A stretch of 64,000 nucleotides of DNA from the NCBI GenBank assembly GCA_021399445.1, contig JAJTUQ010000004.1, positions 4,030,001 through 4,094,000 of the forward strand, in the 5' to 3' direction. The notes beneath the pieces were generated by a model. That model searched no databases. It was not told the origin of the DNA and was given only the letters and a program-made list of their open reading frames with translations. This DNA comes from Xylogone sp. PMI_703 (taxonomy: Eukaryota > Ascomycota > Leotiomycetes). Positions 38,501-50,813 of this stretch are shown piece by piece (within the stretch, counting starts at the first letter, position 1; every line of letters begins with the position of its first letter). The position numbers were made by a program, and so were the translations under genes.

Positions 38501-39537
38501 AGTACTCAACTACTTACTCACCAGTAACTATTAACTTTCCGTGTACAGAGTTACGGTAATATTATACCGCACTGTTGTAGCGCCCAGGGGTTCGGTGCAT
38601 GTGTGCAACTCTGCAACCAACCCAGCCGCGCATTTGCATCTTGCATTCGCCTTTTCGCATGGCAAAAGAGACCTTTGGCCGTGCACCCACCAATCCACAC
38701 ATCCCGGCTAGCCTCCATTGCCCCCAGTCTAGCCCTCGTTGCTTCTCTCTGTGTCCTCTTCCTCTTCTGGCCCTTCTTGTAGCACCTTTCACTTTTCAAT
38801 TCTCATGTGCCCGCTGGGTCCTGCGTCCCGTGCCCTATTACAGTGCTTATTATATGACCTTCCCCCCGTCCCCCAGTCCAGTTTCCCCCCTCCCCTCCCC
38901 AGCGATCTTCCCCAGGACCATTGACTTCTCCAATTCCTTCGTCGTCACCTGTTCTGCTGGTCGTCCTGTCCTGCCTGACTTGGCTTCTTGCCAAAACAGC
39001 ATTGGCAACGGCAACAGCAATCGTCAATCGCCAACTGTTTTGGCTCCTTCGCTGTTCCTTGACGTCCTCAAGTATCAATCTCGATCTCGAGTCTTCTCTC
39101 AACAGGTCTACCGAACTCAAGAACTTGCATAGGCCTTCCTAACGAAAAACTCTTTTCTGACTCTTCGATCTGACAACCTCACGAACACATCTTTTTTCCT
39201 TTCATGCTTCATTGATATCTGCGGGTCGGACTCGTCCACGGGGAGCTTGGAAAGTTTTTGAGGCGGTTAAGAGCAGCCGAAAAAGAGAAAGAAACGTTTA
39301 TTATTATCCGATTAATACTATTGCCCGGGTTTGCCTCCTGCTTGGAAAGAGTGGACAAAGAAACAACGAAAAAGCAAAATCCAAGAGCAAACACTTTCAG
39401 CACTTTTGTTTCGTTCTGAGTGCTTTTTGAGGGAGAGAAGAAGAGTTTTTAATTCGAGGGTTTTTTCAAAGGTGGTGGCAGTAGTGTGAAATATATACTT
39501 CAATCCAGAGGGATATCTCTGTGGTTGAGTCTTCAAG
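32529..39537. other. 7-kb gene-free stretch with GTAC-rich block
   Basis: No convincing gene in about 7 kb. Frames such as 36689-37114 or 38599-39132 (plus) have no family motif and overlap equally long frames on the other strand. From about 34.7 to 38.6 kb the tetranucleotide GTAC is strongly over-represented, often as CAGTACAGTAC runs (for example 37339-37362). The final 1 kb or so, CT-rich with TTC-type tracts, is probably the promoter and leader of the transporter at 39538. Confidence 0.5.
37264..37362. repeat. Clustered GTACAGTAC repeats
   Basis: Several GTACA/CAGTAC units, including four tandem AGTAC steps at about 37341-37361. A related cluster at about 37812-37857 includes a hairpin-forming inverted repeat, GTACAGTGCA (37834-37843) and TGCACAGTAC (37848-37857), with a 4-base loop and one mismatch. 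Confidence 0.65.
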
Positions 39538-41486
39538 ATGACCCTCTGGCGGCCCCAGTGGCAGGCTAGCAATGTCTACTTTATCTGCGGTTTCGCGGCC
39601 ATTGGTATGTGATCCCTGTTTCCTCGATTTCTCCGTTGTACATTCTTGTTAGAATGGAGAATGAAATGCGTCCTCAGGGAGAAATCCACACTAGACTGGT
39701 ATTATTTACTGACTTCTACCAGGCGGCGGTCTCTTTGGTTTTGATATCTCCTCCATGGCTGGTGTCCTAGGCACCCAGGCTTACAAGAACTACTATGGCA
39801 ACCCCGTATCCTATCGCCAGGGCGCCATCACTTGCGCCATGCCCTTCGGCTCCCTCGTGGGTGCGCTGGTCTCCTCCATCATTGCCGACAAGTACTCGAG
39901 AAAGACGACGATCCAGATTGCATCCGTATTCTGGATTGTTGGATCAATGTGAGTCACGCCTCTGCAGACTTTTTCTTCCCTAAGGGGTAGTGCATACGTC
40001 TTGGACTATAGACCGTGAAACTAACGTTTTCATGTTAAAAATAGTATCCAAGCGGCCTCAATCAACATCGCCATGCTCGTTGTCGGCCGTGTAATCGCCG
40101 GTCTCTGTGTCGGTGCTGCCTCGTCCATTGTTCCAATCTACCAAGCCGAGATTGCTCCCAAAGAAATCCGTGGTCGTGTCGTCTCTCTCCAGCAATGGGC
40201 CATTACGTGGGGCATCTTGATCCAATACTTCATTCAATATGGTGCCTCGCACGTCGGGAAGGGTCCTGATGACCCACACCAGCCGACCTCGGCATTTCGC
40301 ATTCCATGGGCCGTTCAAATCGTTCCGGCTGTCCTGTTGCTCTGTGGCATGTTCTTCTTGCCCAGGAGCCCTAGATGGCTGGCATCCAAGGATCGCTGGG
40401 ATGAGGCAATCCAAGTAATGGCCAACCTGCACGGAAATGGTGATGTTAACCACCCCAAGGTGCTTGCCGAGTATCAAGAGATTGAAGAGGCCTTGAGATT
40501 CGAGAGAGAAGAGGCCATTAGCAGCTATCGACAACTAGCTGCCCCGAGAATTCTGAAGAGAGTGTTGCTCGGAATGTCCATCCAGATGTGGAGTCAGCTT
40601 TGTGGGGTCAATGTCATGATGTACTACGTTGTCTGTATGTCACCTCTCTCTTCAACCCCTATTAACTATGCATTTATATTAGCATGCTAACACTGTCTCA
40701 GACCTTATGGAAGGTGCCAACATCGGTAACCCCCTCACTGCTGCCTCGGTCCAATACGTTCTGAATGTCCTTCTCACCCTCCCCGCAATCCTCTTCCTCG
40801 ATCGCATCGGTCGACGCTTCAGCATGCTCATCGGATCCTTCCTGATGATGGTCTTACTCTTCATTGCCGGTGCTCTACAAGCAATTTACGGTCAACCCAA
40901 CGAAGGCATCACCCACACGAAACAGAATAACGACATCTCCTGGATCGTTTTCAACAACAAGTCCGTCTCCTATGCCATCATCGCGGTGACATACATCTTC
41001 GTCTGCGTATTCGCCACAACCTGGGGTCCCACGAGCTGGACCTATCCAGCAGAAATCTTCCCTAGCAAGGTTCGTGCCAAGGCCGTCTCTTTAGCGACGG
41101 CCAGCAACTGGTTCTGGAACTGCGTCCTCGCCTTCTCCGTGCCCCCGCTGCTATGGAACATCAACTGGAAGATGTACATGCTCTTCGCCACCTTCAACGG
41201 CTTGGCACTCATCCACATGTTCCTCACCGCGCCCGAGACCAAGGGCAAGACGCTGGAAGAGATGGACGAAGTCTTCGATAGCGGCCGTCCAGCGTGGAGA
41301 AGTCCCGTCAAGGGCTCGCGTCTGGATGTCCTCCAGAAAGAAATTGAGGCTGGCGTGGTCACCGTCATAGCGCCCCATCCAGCCATCCGAGAAGAGGACA
41401 AGAACAGCGTGGCGTATGGAGTCAGTCACGTTGGACAGAGTCACGAGATGAGCACATATAGCTGGAGCGTCGGAGTCGCATCGTGA
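39538..41486 (+). CDS. MFS sugar transporter (hexose type)
   Basis: Four exons, 39538-39604, 39723-39948, 40045-40634 and 40702-41486, joined in frame, give 555 aa with 12 predicted membrane segments. Sugar porter signatures are present: GR-x-IAG-x-GVG-like GRVIAGLCVG with downstream YQAEIAPKEIRGR, the RSPRWL motif at the end of the first six-helix bundle, DRIGRR in the 8-9 loop, PAEIFPSKVRAKA, and PETKGKTLEEMDEVF after helix 12. The family imports hexoses by proton symport at the plasma membrane. The substrate is probably glucose or a related hexose, by resemblance only. The first intron follows just 22 codons. A very long upstream region may point to complex regulation. It is convergent with the MFS gene at 42066-43861. 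Confidence 0.9.
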
Positions 41487-42065
41487 CACTCCGAAAAATA
41501 ATCTAAGCCAAAAGCCAACGAAAAAACTTATTAATTAATGCAGAAAATATTATGTAATTTCCAAACGACTACCTTTTTTCTATCATCTTTTCTATTTTTG
41601 TGTGTGTATATTGATATCTATCTATCTCTTTCTATTTTATTGTGATTTACGAGTTTCCTTTTTCAGGGGGAATGATTGGATAGGCCACGAAGGTTATTGG
41701 AAAGCGAGTCTTTGTGTAGGGACTAGGAGCCGAGTGAAAGGGTGGCACTGGGGAGGCATGTACATCTCCTTTATTATGATACCAACGGTCGAATAGCTTT
41801 TTTTGTTTCCTCTTTTGTCTCTTGAGGTTACTCTGCATTATCGATGGGTATGGGGGAATCATCAGCGAGGTTTGGGAAGTTAGGTATTGCTTAGGGAAAC
41901 TTTTTTTCCAATATACCCATGATTTTCGGATAAAAAACTCTTTGTAGAAAAAATGTTCCGTTCGCGGTGAATAATGTGTCTAGTTTTATAGCTGGGGAAG
42001 GGCGCGACTATCGCGATGTTGCTCTGCTTGAAAAGCTTGAGTTCTGTGTCTGTTATCACCTCCGT
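41487..42065. terminator. Shared 3' region of two convergent MFS genes
   Basis: 579 bp between the stop codons of the convergent transporters. It is AT-rich and must contain both polyadenylation regions. No gene seen. Confidence 0.4.
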
Positions 42066-43861
42066 CTAGCATTCCTGAGCCCTTAAAGATCCTAATTCGA
42101 CCCCAATAGAACCAGTAAATATCCCTGGATGCGGCGAGTCATTATCCGGATTTGCCGTCCTCATCAGACTTGGACCCTTGAAGATTGACAGGATTTTACG
42201 GCTGGTACGCCCGCTTACAAGACCATGAAAGCCTTCTTGAATTGACTCTAAAGAATACCCTCTTGTCTCAGGCATGCTGATAGCAAGTGTGATAACTGAA
42301 ACGAATGAGAACCCTCCGAAAAGGAAATATGCCCCGGAGGTTGAATTGGAGAGGAATATTGGGGTTGTGAATGCTACGAGCCAGTTTGTGAGCTATTGCA
42401 TGTATTCGTCAGTCTGTATCCGGATACTGCGAGATATTGTATGCTGAGATTGACCTACAAAGTTTAACCCCTGAGCTATACTACTAGCAACTGCTCTTGT
42501 TTCAGCTGGTTGGATCTCACTAGCATAGATTTTACCAACTACCGCCCAGGTTGCGGAATAACTAAGGGCGAATACAAATATCAAGACAATTACAATCCAC
42601 CTAGCAGCACCCGTGGTCGCGTGAACACTATTGGATGCATACAAGCTTCCAATGACAAACATGCAAGTAGACAAAGCTATTCCTCCGGTTATAATTGATG
42701 CCCTTCGACCCCAGCGATCAGCGTAAAGGAATGCGGGAATGGAGATCACTACCATGAGAATAGATGATATCCCCGAAGCTAGGAAAGTGGCTGTTCCGCT
42801 TGGCAATCCGGCTTGAGCAAATAAGGTAGGTGCATACTGAAGAATAACGTATTAGAAATTCGACGATAGCTTAGTGAAAGAAAAAAATATATAGGATAAT
42901 AGAGTTTGCTTACATAGAGTACTCCATCAATGCCGCAAAGCTGGATCATCCCAAGGATGAATAAGCCAAGTAACGTCCGCCTCCGATATTCCTTCTTGAA
43001 TATAGTTAGAAAATCACCAGCAGAGACCTTTCGAGGCGGGCTAGGAGCAGCAGGTCTTAAAATATCCTTCTTAGCTTCTGCTAAAGGGATATCTAAACGC
43101 TTCAACGCTTCTAATGCTTCCTCGCGGCGATGGTTAAAGAGGAGCCAGCGCGGAGACATGGGCAAGCATAGACATGCCATGGCCAAAATAAAACCGAGCA
43201 CTGCTTGTATAATAAATGGTACACGCCATGACATGGATGATTCAATGTGTATGGATCCGTAGCAGGTAAAATAACCAGCGCAAATTCCTAAAGTGGCCAT
43301 GAACTGTGGCATAGAAACAAGCATTCCTCGCCGAGCACTTGGTGCTATCTCTGTTATATATCTAATATTGGTTAGACTCACCAAGGTAACGAAAGCTGAC
43401 TGATTAAACCTACACTGAGACATTACTTAGCCATAGCCCTTCACCGATCCCAGCAAGTGCCCGTCCTACAAGGAACATGGCTAGTTTAGACGACGAGCCT
43501 TGGAGAGTAGCGCCAAGAGTGAACGTTAGAGCACCTGCCATAACTACATGCAGTTGTCCAAAATGGTCTGCTAATTGACCTGAAAAGAGACCGGGTAAGG
43601 CGGCGGTCATCATGATTAGAGCAACGGTGAAGCCGCGCAGTACCGGAGTGAGTGTTCCAATGGTGCTTTCGAAATGTGGCATTGTGGTCACTGCTCCAAT
43701 AGAACCAGTGTCGTAGCTGCATACCCATGAGCACGTAGATAAATTCAAGCATACTTGGGAGCAAACCCGTTCAGAAGCCCACCGATTGAAATAATCGCAG
43801 AGCACAGGATATACCCCTTTGGTTGTAGATGGCGTTTTACATATTCGAGCACGCCTGCCAT
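42066..43861 (-). CDS. MFS sugar transporter (second, divergent)
   Basis: Five exons, 43861-43767, 43716-43414, 43361-42914, 42836-42459 and 42392-42066, joined in frame, give 516 aa. Sugar porter marks: NGYDTGSIGAV at the end of helix 1, GRALAGIGEGLW, YITEIAPSARRG, MSPRWLLF, DRWGRRAS, and PETRGYSLESI near the end. The first intron cuts the NGYDTG motif. The N-terminus is short (about 20 residues before helix 1). Substrate unknown; it is clearly diverged from the neighbouring transporter, so the pair is not a recent tandem duplicate. Membrane location is inferred from family. The region after helix 12 is about 60 residues, without a recognisable sorting signal. Confidence 0.85.
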
Positions 43862-45684
43862 AATGTTGATACACAATTCAGATATTGAATAGCGTGATAG
43901 TAAATTACTGATCAAACCTAGGTGAAGAGCTAGGCTATCATTGATAACTTGATAAGAGCTGTAATGTTGTAGTGATTCCAGAATTTCTGAACCAACAGCT
44001 TAGAGAAACGCTCCTCAAGCTCCTCTATCAAGTCACTTTACCCCGCCTCAGCTTTACGTACATCAGTCAAACATGGCTTATATAACTATGATTCAAAACT
44101 TGCAAGATCTACATCGTAATGCCGTGATCATCCTGCTATGATATTATTAATCCTTAGCCCGACTATCTGCAAACGACACTCCAGTCTAGCAGCGAGGCAG
44201 GATACCCAACCTCGCCAGTTTATTCGACAAAGCACTAAAATCGCATGGTATTTCAAAACATACTCTGCCAGATCAGCTATCCACAATTCTCTGCATGTGA
44301 ATTAAGATGGGCAATTATATGGTGGAAAGCCCCGCTATGTGTGAACTTTAGCTCTCCAGCTTCTACATTTTTTAAATTAATAATATATAGCTTGTCAAGA
44401 ATCGACAGCATTCTGGGCTTACGAAATCAGAGGGAAATGGTGCAAAGTATGGATAATTTTGTGACATAACTAACTACGAACATTTTTGGCTCAATTCCTC
44501 CAGCTCTGGCGTCACTGAAAGCTCAACATATTTGGTTTTGAATATAGAGGACACTGTTGTCATCAGCTCTAAAGCAAGGGAGTGGGTTATGGCCTAATAC
44601 TGGTGAGCATACCACTGCATTACTGGGAGAGATGTAGAGCCCAGCCAAAAGGTTGTGTAGCACGAACTCTTTTGATATTTGCTCTCTTTTTTTTTGGAAA
44701 AGAAAAGAGGGATATCTTTTGGTTATAAGAACCCCCCCCCGGTTTTCTTTTCCCCTATTTTATATATATTTTTAGGTTAACACCTGCTGGATGCTCGAAG
44801 CAAACTCCAATTGTGTTGGATACCTGGATGTCAATGAACCAGTGCTATAAATCTTGTCATCTTCTGGAATCAGACTCTTAGCACTCTTCAATTACATCTC
44901 ACTTTGTTCGTTATACCCAAGTACCATTATTCTCGACTCTGGGCTGCTTATGCTGATCAGTAAAAAACAACCAAAGACAAAAAAAGAAGAAATATTGAAT
45001 GGAAGTGACAAAAAATCCGGCCCATGCCCGTAGCCACGGGGAGCCATAGAAAACCGGGCGAAACCGATTTTAGGGAAGAGTCCCGCAAAGCCATCATTGG
45101 GAGTCGATAGGGCTCTCTTTCCACCAGTTGAAAGGCTATTCGACTAGGTTGCTCATGCAAAGACGCTTTATCTACGGAGCCCACCACAGAGGCTCACGTC
45201 TTCACACTACACCACACTCCCTCAAGCTTTAATAGACCTTGCTTATTTTGGGTTATATGGTAGCTCAAGTGAGTGCGTTGCTGCTCTGGAGGGACGCTAG
45301 TGGATTAGTGAGGTTGTTTCCGTATAGGGGAGAAACGCCAAGGATATTGCATGGGCAGTTGGACGATGGAAATTTTAGACGCTCCTGGAAATACTCCTGC
45401 TCTATCCGGCTTTCCGGAGACTGGGTGCTTAATCCTGAAGGATCATGCTCCTGCTCTGGAACAAACTGTTGCCCTACTCAAATATCTATGTTCCGTAAAC
45501 CTGTGTTCCGTATGCCACCAGGTATTCAGCATTGGCAGAACCTATAGTAAAGCAGAGACTTGCGATATGTCAGCCTGCACAACTAAGATTATACACGGAA
45601 GATAAATCTGCCACGATCGTCTTTATGCAATGGAGTTTGACCTTCAAGCTCTATTTCAATCATGAATCTATGTATGTGATACCT
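43862..45684. other. Intergenic, nothing recognised
   Basis: Upstream region of the second MFS gene, then AT-rich sequence with a C10 run near 44731 and a T-rich run near 44690. A small frame pair around 45239-45605 has no motif. No gene supported. Confidence 0.45.
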
Positions 45685-46815
45685 CTATGGCTTTACAGAT
45701 AACTCGTCTGGGATATTTCTCTCGTCTTTCCATGCTAAAGCAACATATCTGTAAAGGACGGCGAATTAGTGGATTATGTAGCATTTCCTGTTTATGGCGC
45801 ATTTGTTTCTTTTGATGTTTCGAAGAGAGATCACTCACTTTGTATGACTCCCCCTTGCTGCGAGCTGTCCCTTAGCATTCATAAACTGAATAGACGTGTA
45901 TGCTAAGCTCTTCCCAACTACATCATTTATAAGTGCAGGTTCATGGTAAGGTTGATCTCATATACTCACACTTATCGCAGGTCACGACTGCTTTTATAGT
46001 ATCTCCGACCTTACCACCAGGGTTGAGGTACGTAACTAGAAAGGAAAGATAGTTAGATTTATAACTTTTTCCGTCTTTGTGTGCAGAGATATTTACCATT
46101 CAAATCAGTGGATACACCCGTAGCATATAGCCCTCTTGATGCTACTGCAAGAGATCCACCTAGATCGACTATATCTTATAGTTAACGACTGTCCGGTATG
46201 GCATTGGACGTGAAAAGCCATACCCATGCTCGCAATTGTGCCTCCATGGATCATATCAAGTCTATTCTACAATACTTTGAGCCACGGGGACGTGGTAATA
46301 CAATTGGGAACTTACTGTGTGCTCCTTCTTTATATCGAGCTCAAATTCGACTCGACCTGGTTCGGCGGCTGTCACTCTGAGCTGAAAGTCCGTAAGCAAT
46401 GTGAACTATAATCCAAAATAATCCAAAATAAACTGTAATAGTCTCAGACCTCGAGGTAAATTATGAGATATCTCTTACATTCTCTCCAAGAAGTCTATTG
46501 CATCATACACATCAGCACTGACCCTCTGCTGGGCTCGATTTGAAATTGCCAAAACAATAGATGAACTCGACACCCAAAATTGAGGAGACCATCATAGCTT
46601 CCATATCTGCTAAATGGGATATCTAAATTCGTCTCCCCAGATCCCCAGGTTTTCCAAATCAACAAGGCGAAAATGTTACAGCTCACCTCGGTTCTAAACC
46701 GGACTCGGCTTGGAAAGATTTGAGCACCTATTATGGAAAATTTCAGTACTGTTTATCCTACTTTTACCAATCAATCTGAATTACTTACAGATCTTACAAA
46801 CCGTAAAGCAGCCAT
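45685..46815 (-). CDS. Hotdog-fold acyl-CoA thioesterase, nine exons
   Basis: Exons at 46815-46789, 46727-46687, 46494-46479, 46405-46316, 46266-46224, 46168-46097, 46035-45970, 45917-45839 and 45748-45685 join in frame to a 165-aa protein. Every junction is GT-AG with matching phase. The product is a PaaI/ACOT13-type thioesterase, which hydrolyses acyl-CoA esters. It has the VTAAEPGRVEFELDI strand, then NRL-x-x-IHGGTIASMVDLGGSLA (the HGG motif and the catalytic Asp of the family), STDLNVTYL and ARGSHTK. The N-terminus (MAALRFVRSVLK) is basic and hydroxylated enough to suggest a mitochondrial presequence, but this is weak. Exon 3 is only 16 nt and is needed to restore frame. The gene is divergent from TFB2, with 233 bp between start codons. 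Not detectable from long frames. Confidence 0.85.
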
Positions 46816-47048
46816 CTTGACCAATGTTGATATAGAATTGGGTGAGTGACCGGCTACCAGTGGTATCAAGTGCCGAGAGCCCTCTAGAGTCCCGATGTTT
46901 GCTCTGTTTGCTCCAAGAATATTGAACCACAACCTCGCGACAAGGCTACAGGACAAGGTTCATAATATCTCCAATAGAGCAACTTCCTAGCTTTATAATG
47001 ATAATTAGATAGCGAGCACCCAGGAGTTAGAGATCGGCAGCTTTCAAT

Positions 47049-48618
47049 ATGTCTGTCTCAACTCTCGCTTCCTTCGACTATTTGGAGAGACTTCCGGGAA
47101 CAACTTTCCGGCGTCTCTACCAGCAGCCTTCAACAGCCTTGGCCATCTTCCGACGGATGCTGCCTCACTTAGGTATGTGAGCTTGGTTTCTTTTCTGAAT
47201 TTATAGCTGACAGAAATCAGCCAAAACCTTTGTAATGGCACTTTTGTATATGCCCAAACCATTTCCTTTGACAGATCTTGACCTCTGGGTTCACCCAAGC
47301 AGCAAAAGGTCAGCTCTTGCGGCCAATGGGTAGAAGAAAGGACTCTAACCACTGTTTATAGGCAAAAAGATCAAGCTCTCTCCTTATTATCGCGGTTGCA
47401 TATCGTCACAATTACTGCTCCTAGTAGGGAGGACCCACAAGTGGTATCGTTAACGAAGAATTTCGGAGCGTCATTGCGACTTGCCTTGACTGGTGGAGGA
47501 GATCATAATTCGTTTGGAGTACCATCCAGTGATGTTGAAACAGAGGGTATTGACTTGGCTTTTCTCGACGAATTTGCTAGAACGCAGTGGGAAGGGATAT
47601 TACATTACGTTGTCAATAGCGTGGGAGATGGAATGCGGAGCGATGATCATGGACCCGCTGCATCAGTAAAGCAGTTGTTAGAGGCTGGCCAACTTGTTAC
47701 TAGAGGTCGACATTCTGCTGGCGGAATTACACAGGCTGGATTTGCTTTCTTGCTGCAAGAGGTTAACGCTCAAGTCTGGACCCTCCTTCTCCTTTGGATT
47801 GAGAATGCTGACCAGGTATATATAATCTCATATCTATAACTGATATCCGCTAACAGTTCTAGATGGGAATGGACTCCGTAGATGTCCTGTCTTTTCTGTT
47901 CATGCTGGGTTCCCTTGAGCTGGGCCGCGCCTACAGCACGACCACCCTTGAAAAGTCGCAAGCTAAGATGCTATCACATCTTTGCGATTTCGGGTTAATC
48001 TACCTTCGATCCCCAGAATCGCCCCAGTTCTTTCCTACCCGTCTTGCAACAACACTCACTTCCGATGCCAGCGCTCTACGCAGCGTATCAGCCGGGTTTG
48101 ATGCCGCATCCACCGCTGCGCCAGGTTCCAAGGGCTTTATAATAATTGAAACAAACTACCGTCTCTACGCATATACATCCTCGCCTCTTCAGATTGCAGT
48201 CCTCTCACTCTTTACGAAGCTGTCTACACGTTACCCAAACATGGTTTCTGGACGTATAACGCGCGATTCCATCAGACAGGCTATTTCTCACGGGATCACT
48301 TCTGATCAAATAATATCTTATTTAACAACGCATGCTCATCCGCAACTCGTCAAGACTGCCGCTGCAACGGGTGTTGGCCCTGTATTGCCTCCAACGGTCG
48401 TCGATCAAATCCGATTATGGCAGATTGAGAACGAGCGTATGAAAGCTACACCAGGCTTCTTGTTTAGGGATTTCGATGGAGTGAAAGAGTACGAAGGCTG
48501 CGTTAAGTATGCGGATGAGATTGGTGTCCTAGTGTGGAAAAGCGATGCAAAGAGGATGTTTTTCGTCACGAGGCATGAACAGTTAAGGGATTACATCAAA
48601 AGTCGGAAGGTTAAATAG
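47049..48618 (+). CDS. TFB2: TFIIH core subunit Tfb2 (p52)
   Basis: Four exons, 47049-47172, 47221-47308, 47362-47815 and 47863-48618, give 473 aa, the usual length for this subunit (yeast Tfb2 513, human p52 462). Tfb2 anchors and stimulates the XPB/Ssl2 helicase in TFIIH, acting in transcription initiation and nucleotide excision repair in the nucleus. Family features: an N-terminal LERLPGTTFRRLYQQPSTALAIFRR segment (here split by no intron), the WTLLLLWIE block in the middle, and the C-terminal QIRLWQIENER and FLFRDFD region that binds XPB and Tfb5. The first two coding exons are short and easily missed. It is convergent with the TMEM135-like gene, with 364 bp between stop codons. Confidence 0.93.
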
Positions 48619-48982
48619 GAGTTCGGTTTGATGAAAAGATTGATTTGGTCAATAGGGCGTTACTGGATTGGGAAATCCTGAAAATTGGTAATTATAGAAT
48701 CTATGGAACGTTGAGACTATGCAGTAGAAAGTGCTGCATATACGGAAGCAGGATACCTTTTAGAGATATCCACAACGTGTATGTGGCACGTTATCACACT
48801 CCTTCACGACACATGCGATAGTCCATACTCTCCGTCACCAGAGAGGTTATCCCTGTATATTCTTAAGAAACGATTATTTTTTGAAGACATTATCGAGCAC
48901 CGTCACATCTATTAAAAGTCTATACAATCTCCCAAGTGTTAACAAGAAATAAGAAGCGTTAACATAAAGCCGTAAGCATGGA

Positions 48983-50768
48983 TCACTCAGATTTTGCCTC
49001 CTGCTCCTTCTTCTTCTTCTCCTCTTCAATCCTCTTGTCTTCTTCGGCAACTATATCCCTCAATCCCTCACCTCTAAGTGAGCTCAAACCTTTCCTCATA
49101 GCGCCACTCCTGAACGCTCTTGGGTCTTTCGAGAACACAACATTAATAACCATCAAGCTGGCTACAAATAGCCAGATATCGCCGCCTCTAACTCCCTTCC
49201 ACCAACCGTGCTTGCGTCCTACTTTCCAAAGAGACTCAATACTTGCTCTAGAAGCTGTGAGAAACTCTCCTCTTGCATCATTACGCACCACCAATCCCCA
49301 CATGCCACCCAGAAAACCGCCCAAGAAGAATCGCTGAGTAGGCAGGACATGTCTAGGAAGCAATTGCTGGAAAAGACAGATGGCGCCCCATGACGACCCT
49401 ATTGCTCCACTTGCAAAGACGGTGTATTTGATAACTAGCCGCGCTAATTGGTCGAGCTTCGTAATGGGAGATTTATAAAACGATTTATACGACGGAATGG
49501 ACATGGCAACGAAGAGAAGAGTAAATGTTCGGGCTAGTTTCGGGAAGACGCTAACCCAGCAGCTAAGGTATGTCCGAAGACAAGAAGGATCGTTTGGATG
49601 AAGAGTGGCACATGTTAAAGAGTTGATTAGAGGATGCGCAGGAGATGTGATTGGTGAGATTTTAGACAGTGATGATGGTAGAGTCTCACTGTTGGGGAAC
49701 AGGACTGGCGATACAAATGGTCTAATGAAGGTTAGTGATTGTGCAAAATCCAGCAAAGTCTACGGAACTTACGGATAATGGAGTCGAGCAATCTTTGAAA
49801 GGCCGTCTACCATATCATCATTACTTGGCCATGAGAGGCCAGCTGGATAGTCCTCAGGTCGAGGATGAGTATATAAGGGCGAGTTATTCAATATGAAATC
49901 ACCATATTCCTGAAAAAGTCAGCATAATATTCTTCAAATCCCCGTAGTTCACATACCTTTGGAAAACAATCCCTATCAAAAATAAATGCGTGCAATAGCT
50001 GTCCACAGCTCAGAGGCATAAGCAACCAACTGCCCCACCACCAAGGCCTCTCCTTCTTCCCCCAAATCCACCCCTCGTCTTCTGCCATGTTATATGCAAA
50101 CTCAGCCGCCTGACTTAGCGCGTATATCGCAATTGTCATACGAAGCTGGTCACCGGGATAGACAGCTAACATGAAACCCGCCAAACTAGCACCAACGGCG
50201 GGGGCAAGACTGGAAGTGAGCGTTCTAGTAGTGCGCTTATTCCGCTGCCGGAAGGGCAACGCCTCCGGTGTGAGTAGGTGAGCACGAAGGCGCGTGAAGA
50301 AGCGGAAGAGGATGCGATGAAAGAGCAGAATAGTGGATAGGGAGAGGGATAGCCTGAAGTTGGGTGACTTCCATAATGGTAGTTTCTTTTCTCTATATAC
50401 CAATTAGCGAATGAAATAGGTCTTGTTGTCATCGAATCTTACTTTGCTTGACCAAGAAATCTCTCCTTAATGATGGAGAACACCTTCAATCCAGCTGCGG
50501 TCACGAAGAAGACCCGCAGACTGGCGCGAATAGCCGCTGCATTGTAATCATCACGTCCAGGTCTCTCTATCAGCTTCTCGACCTGCGGCACTGTTGGCGC
50601 ATTACGTCGTAGAACTTTCGACCGAGATATTATATATTTGTGGAGTGTCTGGTATTCTTTCGCGGATATCGTATATCGCAATGTATTTCGCAGGATAGGA
50701 TCGGCCGTGGATCTGGCGGAGATCTTCTCAGACGAAGGCTTTGGGCCCTCATCTGAGGTCGAAGCCAT
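48983..50768 (-). CDS. TMEM135-like multi-pass membrane protein
   Basis: Four exons, 50768-50443, 50392-49957, 49909-49773 and 49721-48983, give 545 aa. Several hydrophobic segments occur, among them LAPAVGASLAGFMLAVYPG and KYTVFASGAIGSSWGAICLFQQLLP. The second half has the RFFLGGFLGGMWGL block with glycine-rich packing, reminiscent of the Tim17/TMEM135 group. Animal TMEM135 sits in peroxisomes and mitochondria; fungal relatives are mostly uncharacterised. A YALSQAAEFAYN motif and the CGQLLHAFIFDRDCFPKEYGDFI stretch (the latter spanning intron 2) are typical of the group. The last 25 residues are a Lys/Glu-rich charged tail. Family assignment is from pattern memory; function is unknown. Confidence 0.75.
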
Positions 50769-50813
50769 GTTGAAATTGAGATGTTGGCCTTCACATGGAT
50801 GTAGGTGATACAA

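Noticed and set aside
38599..39132. 177-codon plus-strand frame before the MFS gene
   Set aside because: No domain, Pro/Ser/Leu-rich from a CT-rich leader; best explained as promoter or leader DNA.
46479..46620. Frame encoding QRVSADVYDAIDFLERM upstream of the thioesterase
   Set aside because: It looked like an N-terminal helix, but its end phase does not match the next exon. The 16-nt microexon in another frame joins perfectly, so this reading is discarded.
46771..46956. Minus-strand 61-codon frame running past the thioesterase start
   Set aside because: Its downstream part contains the true first exon (ATG 46815); the upstream part has no support and lies in the divergent promoter with TFB2.
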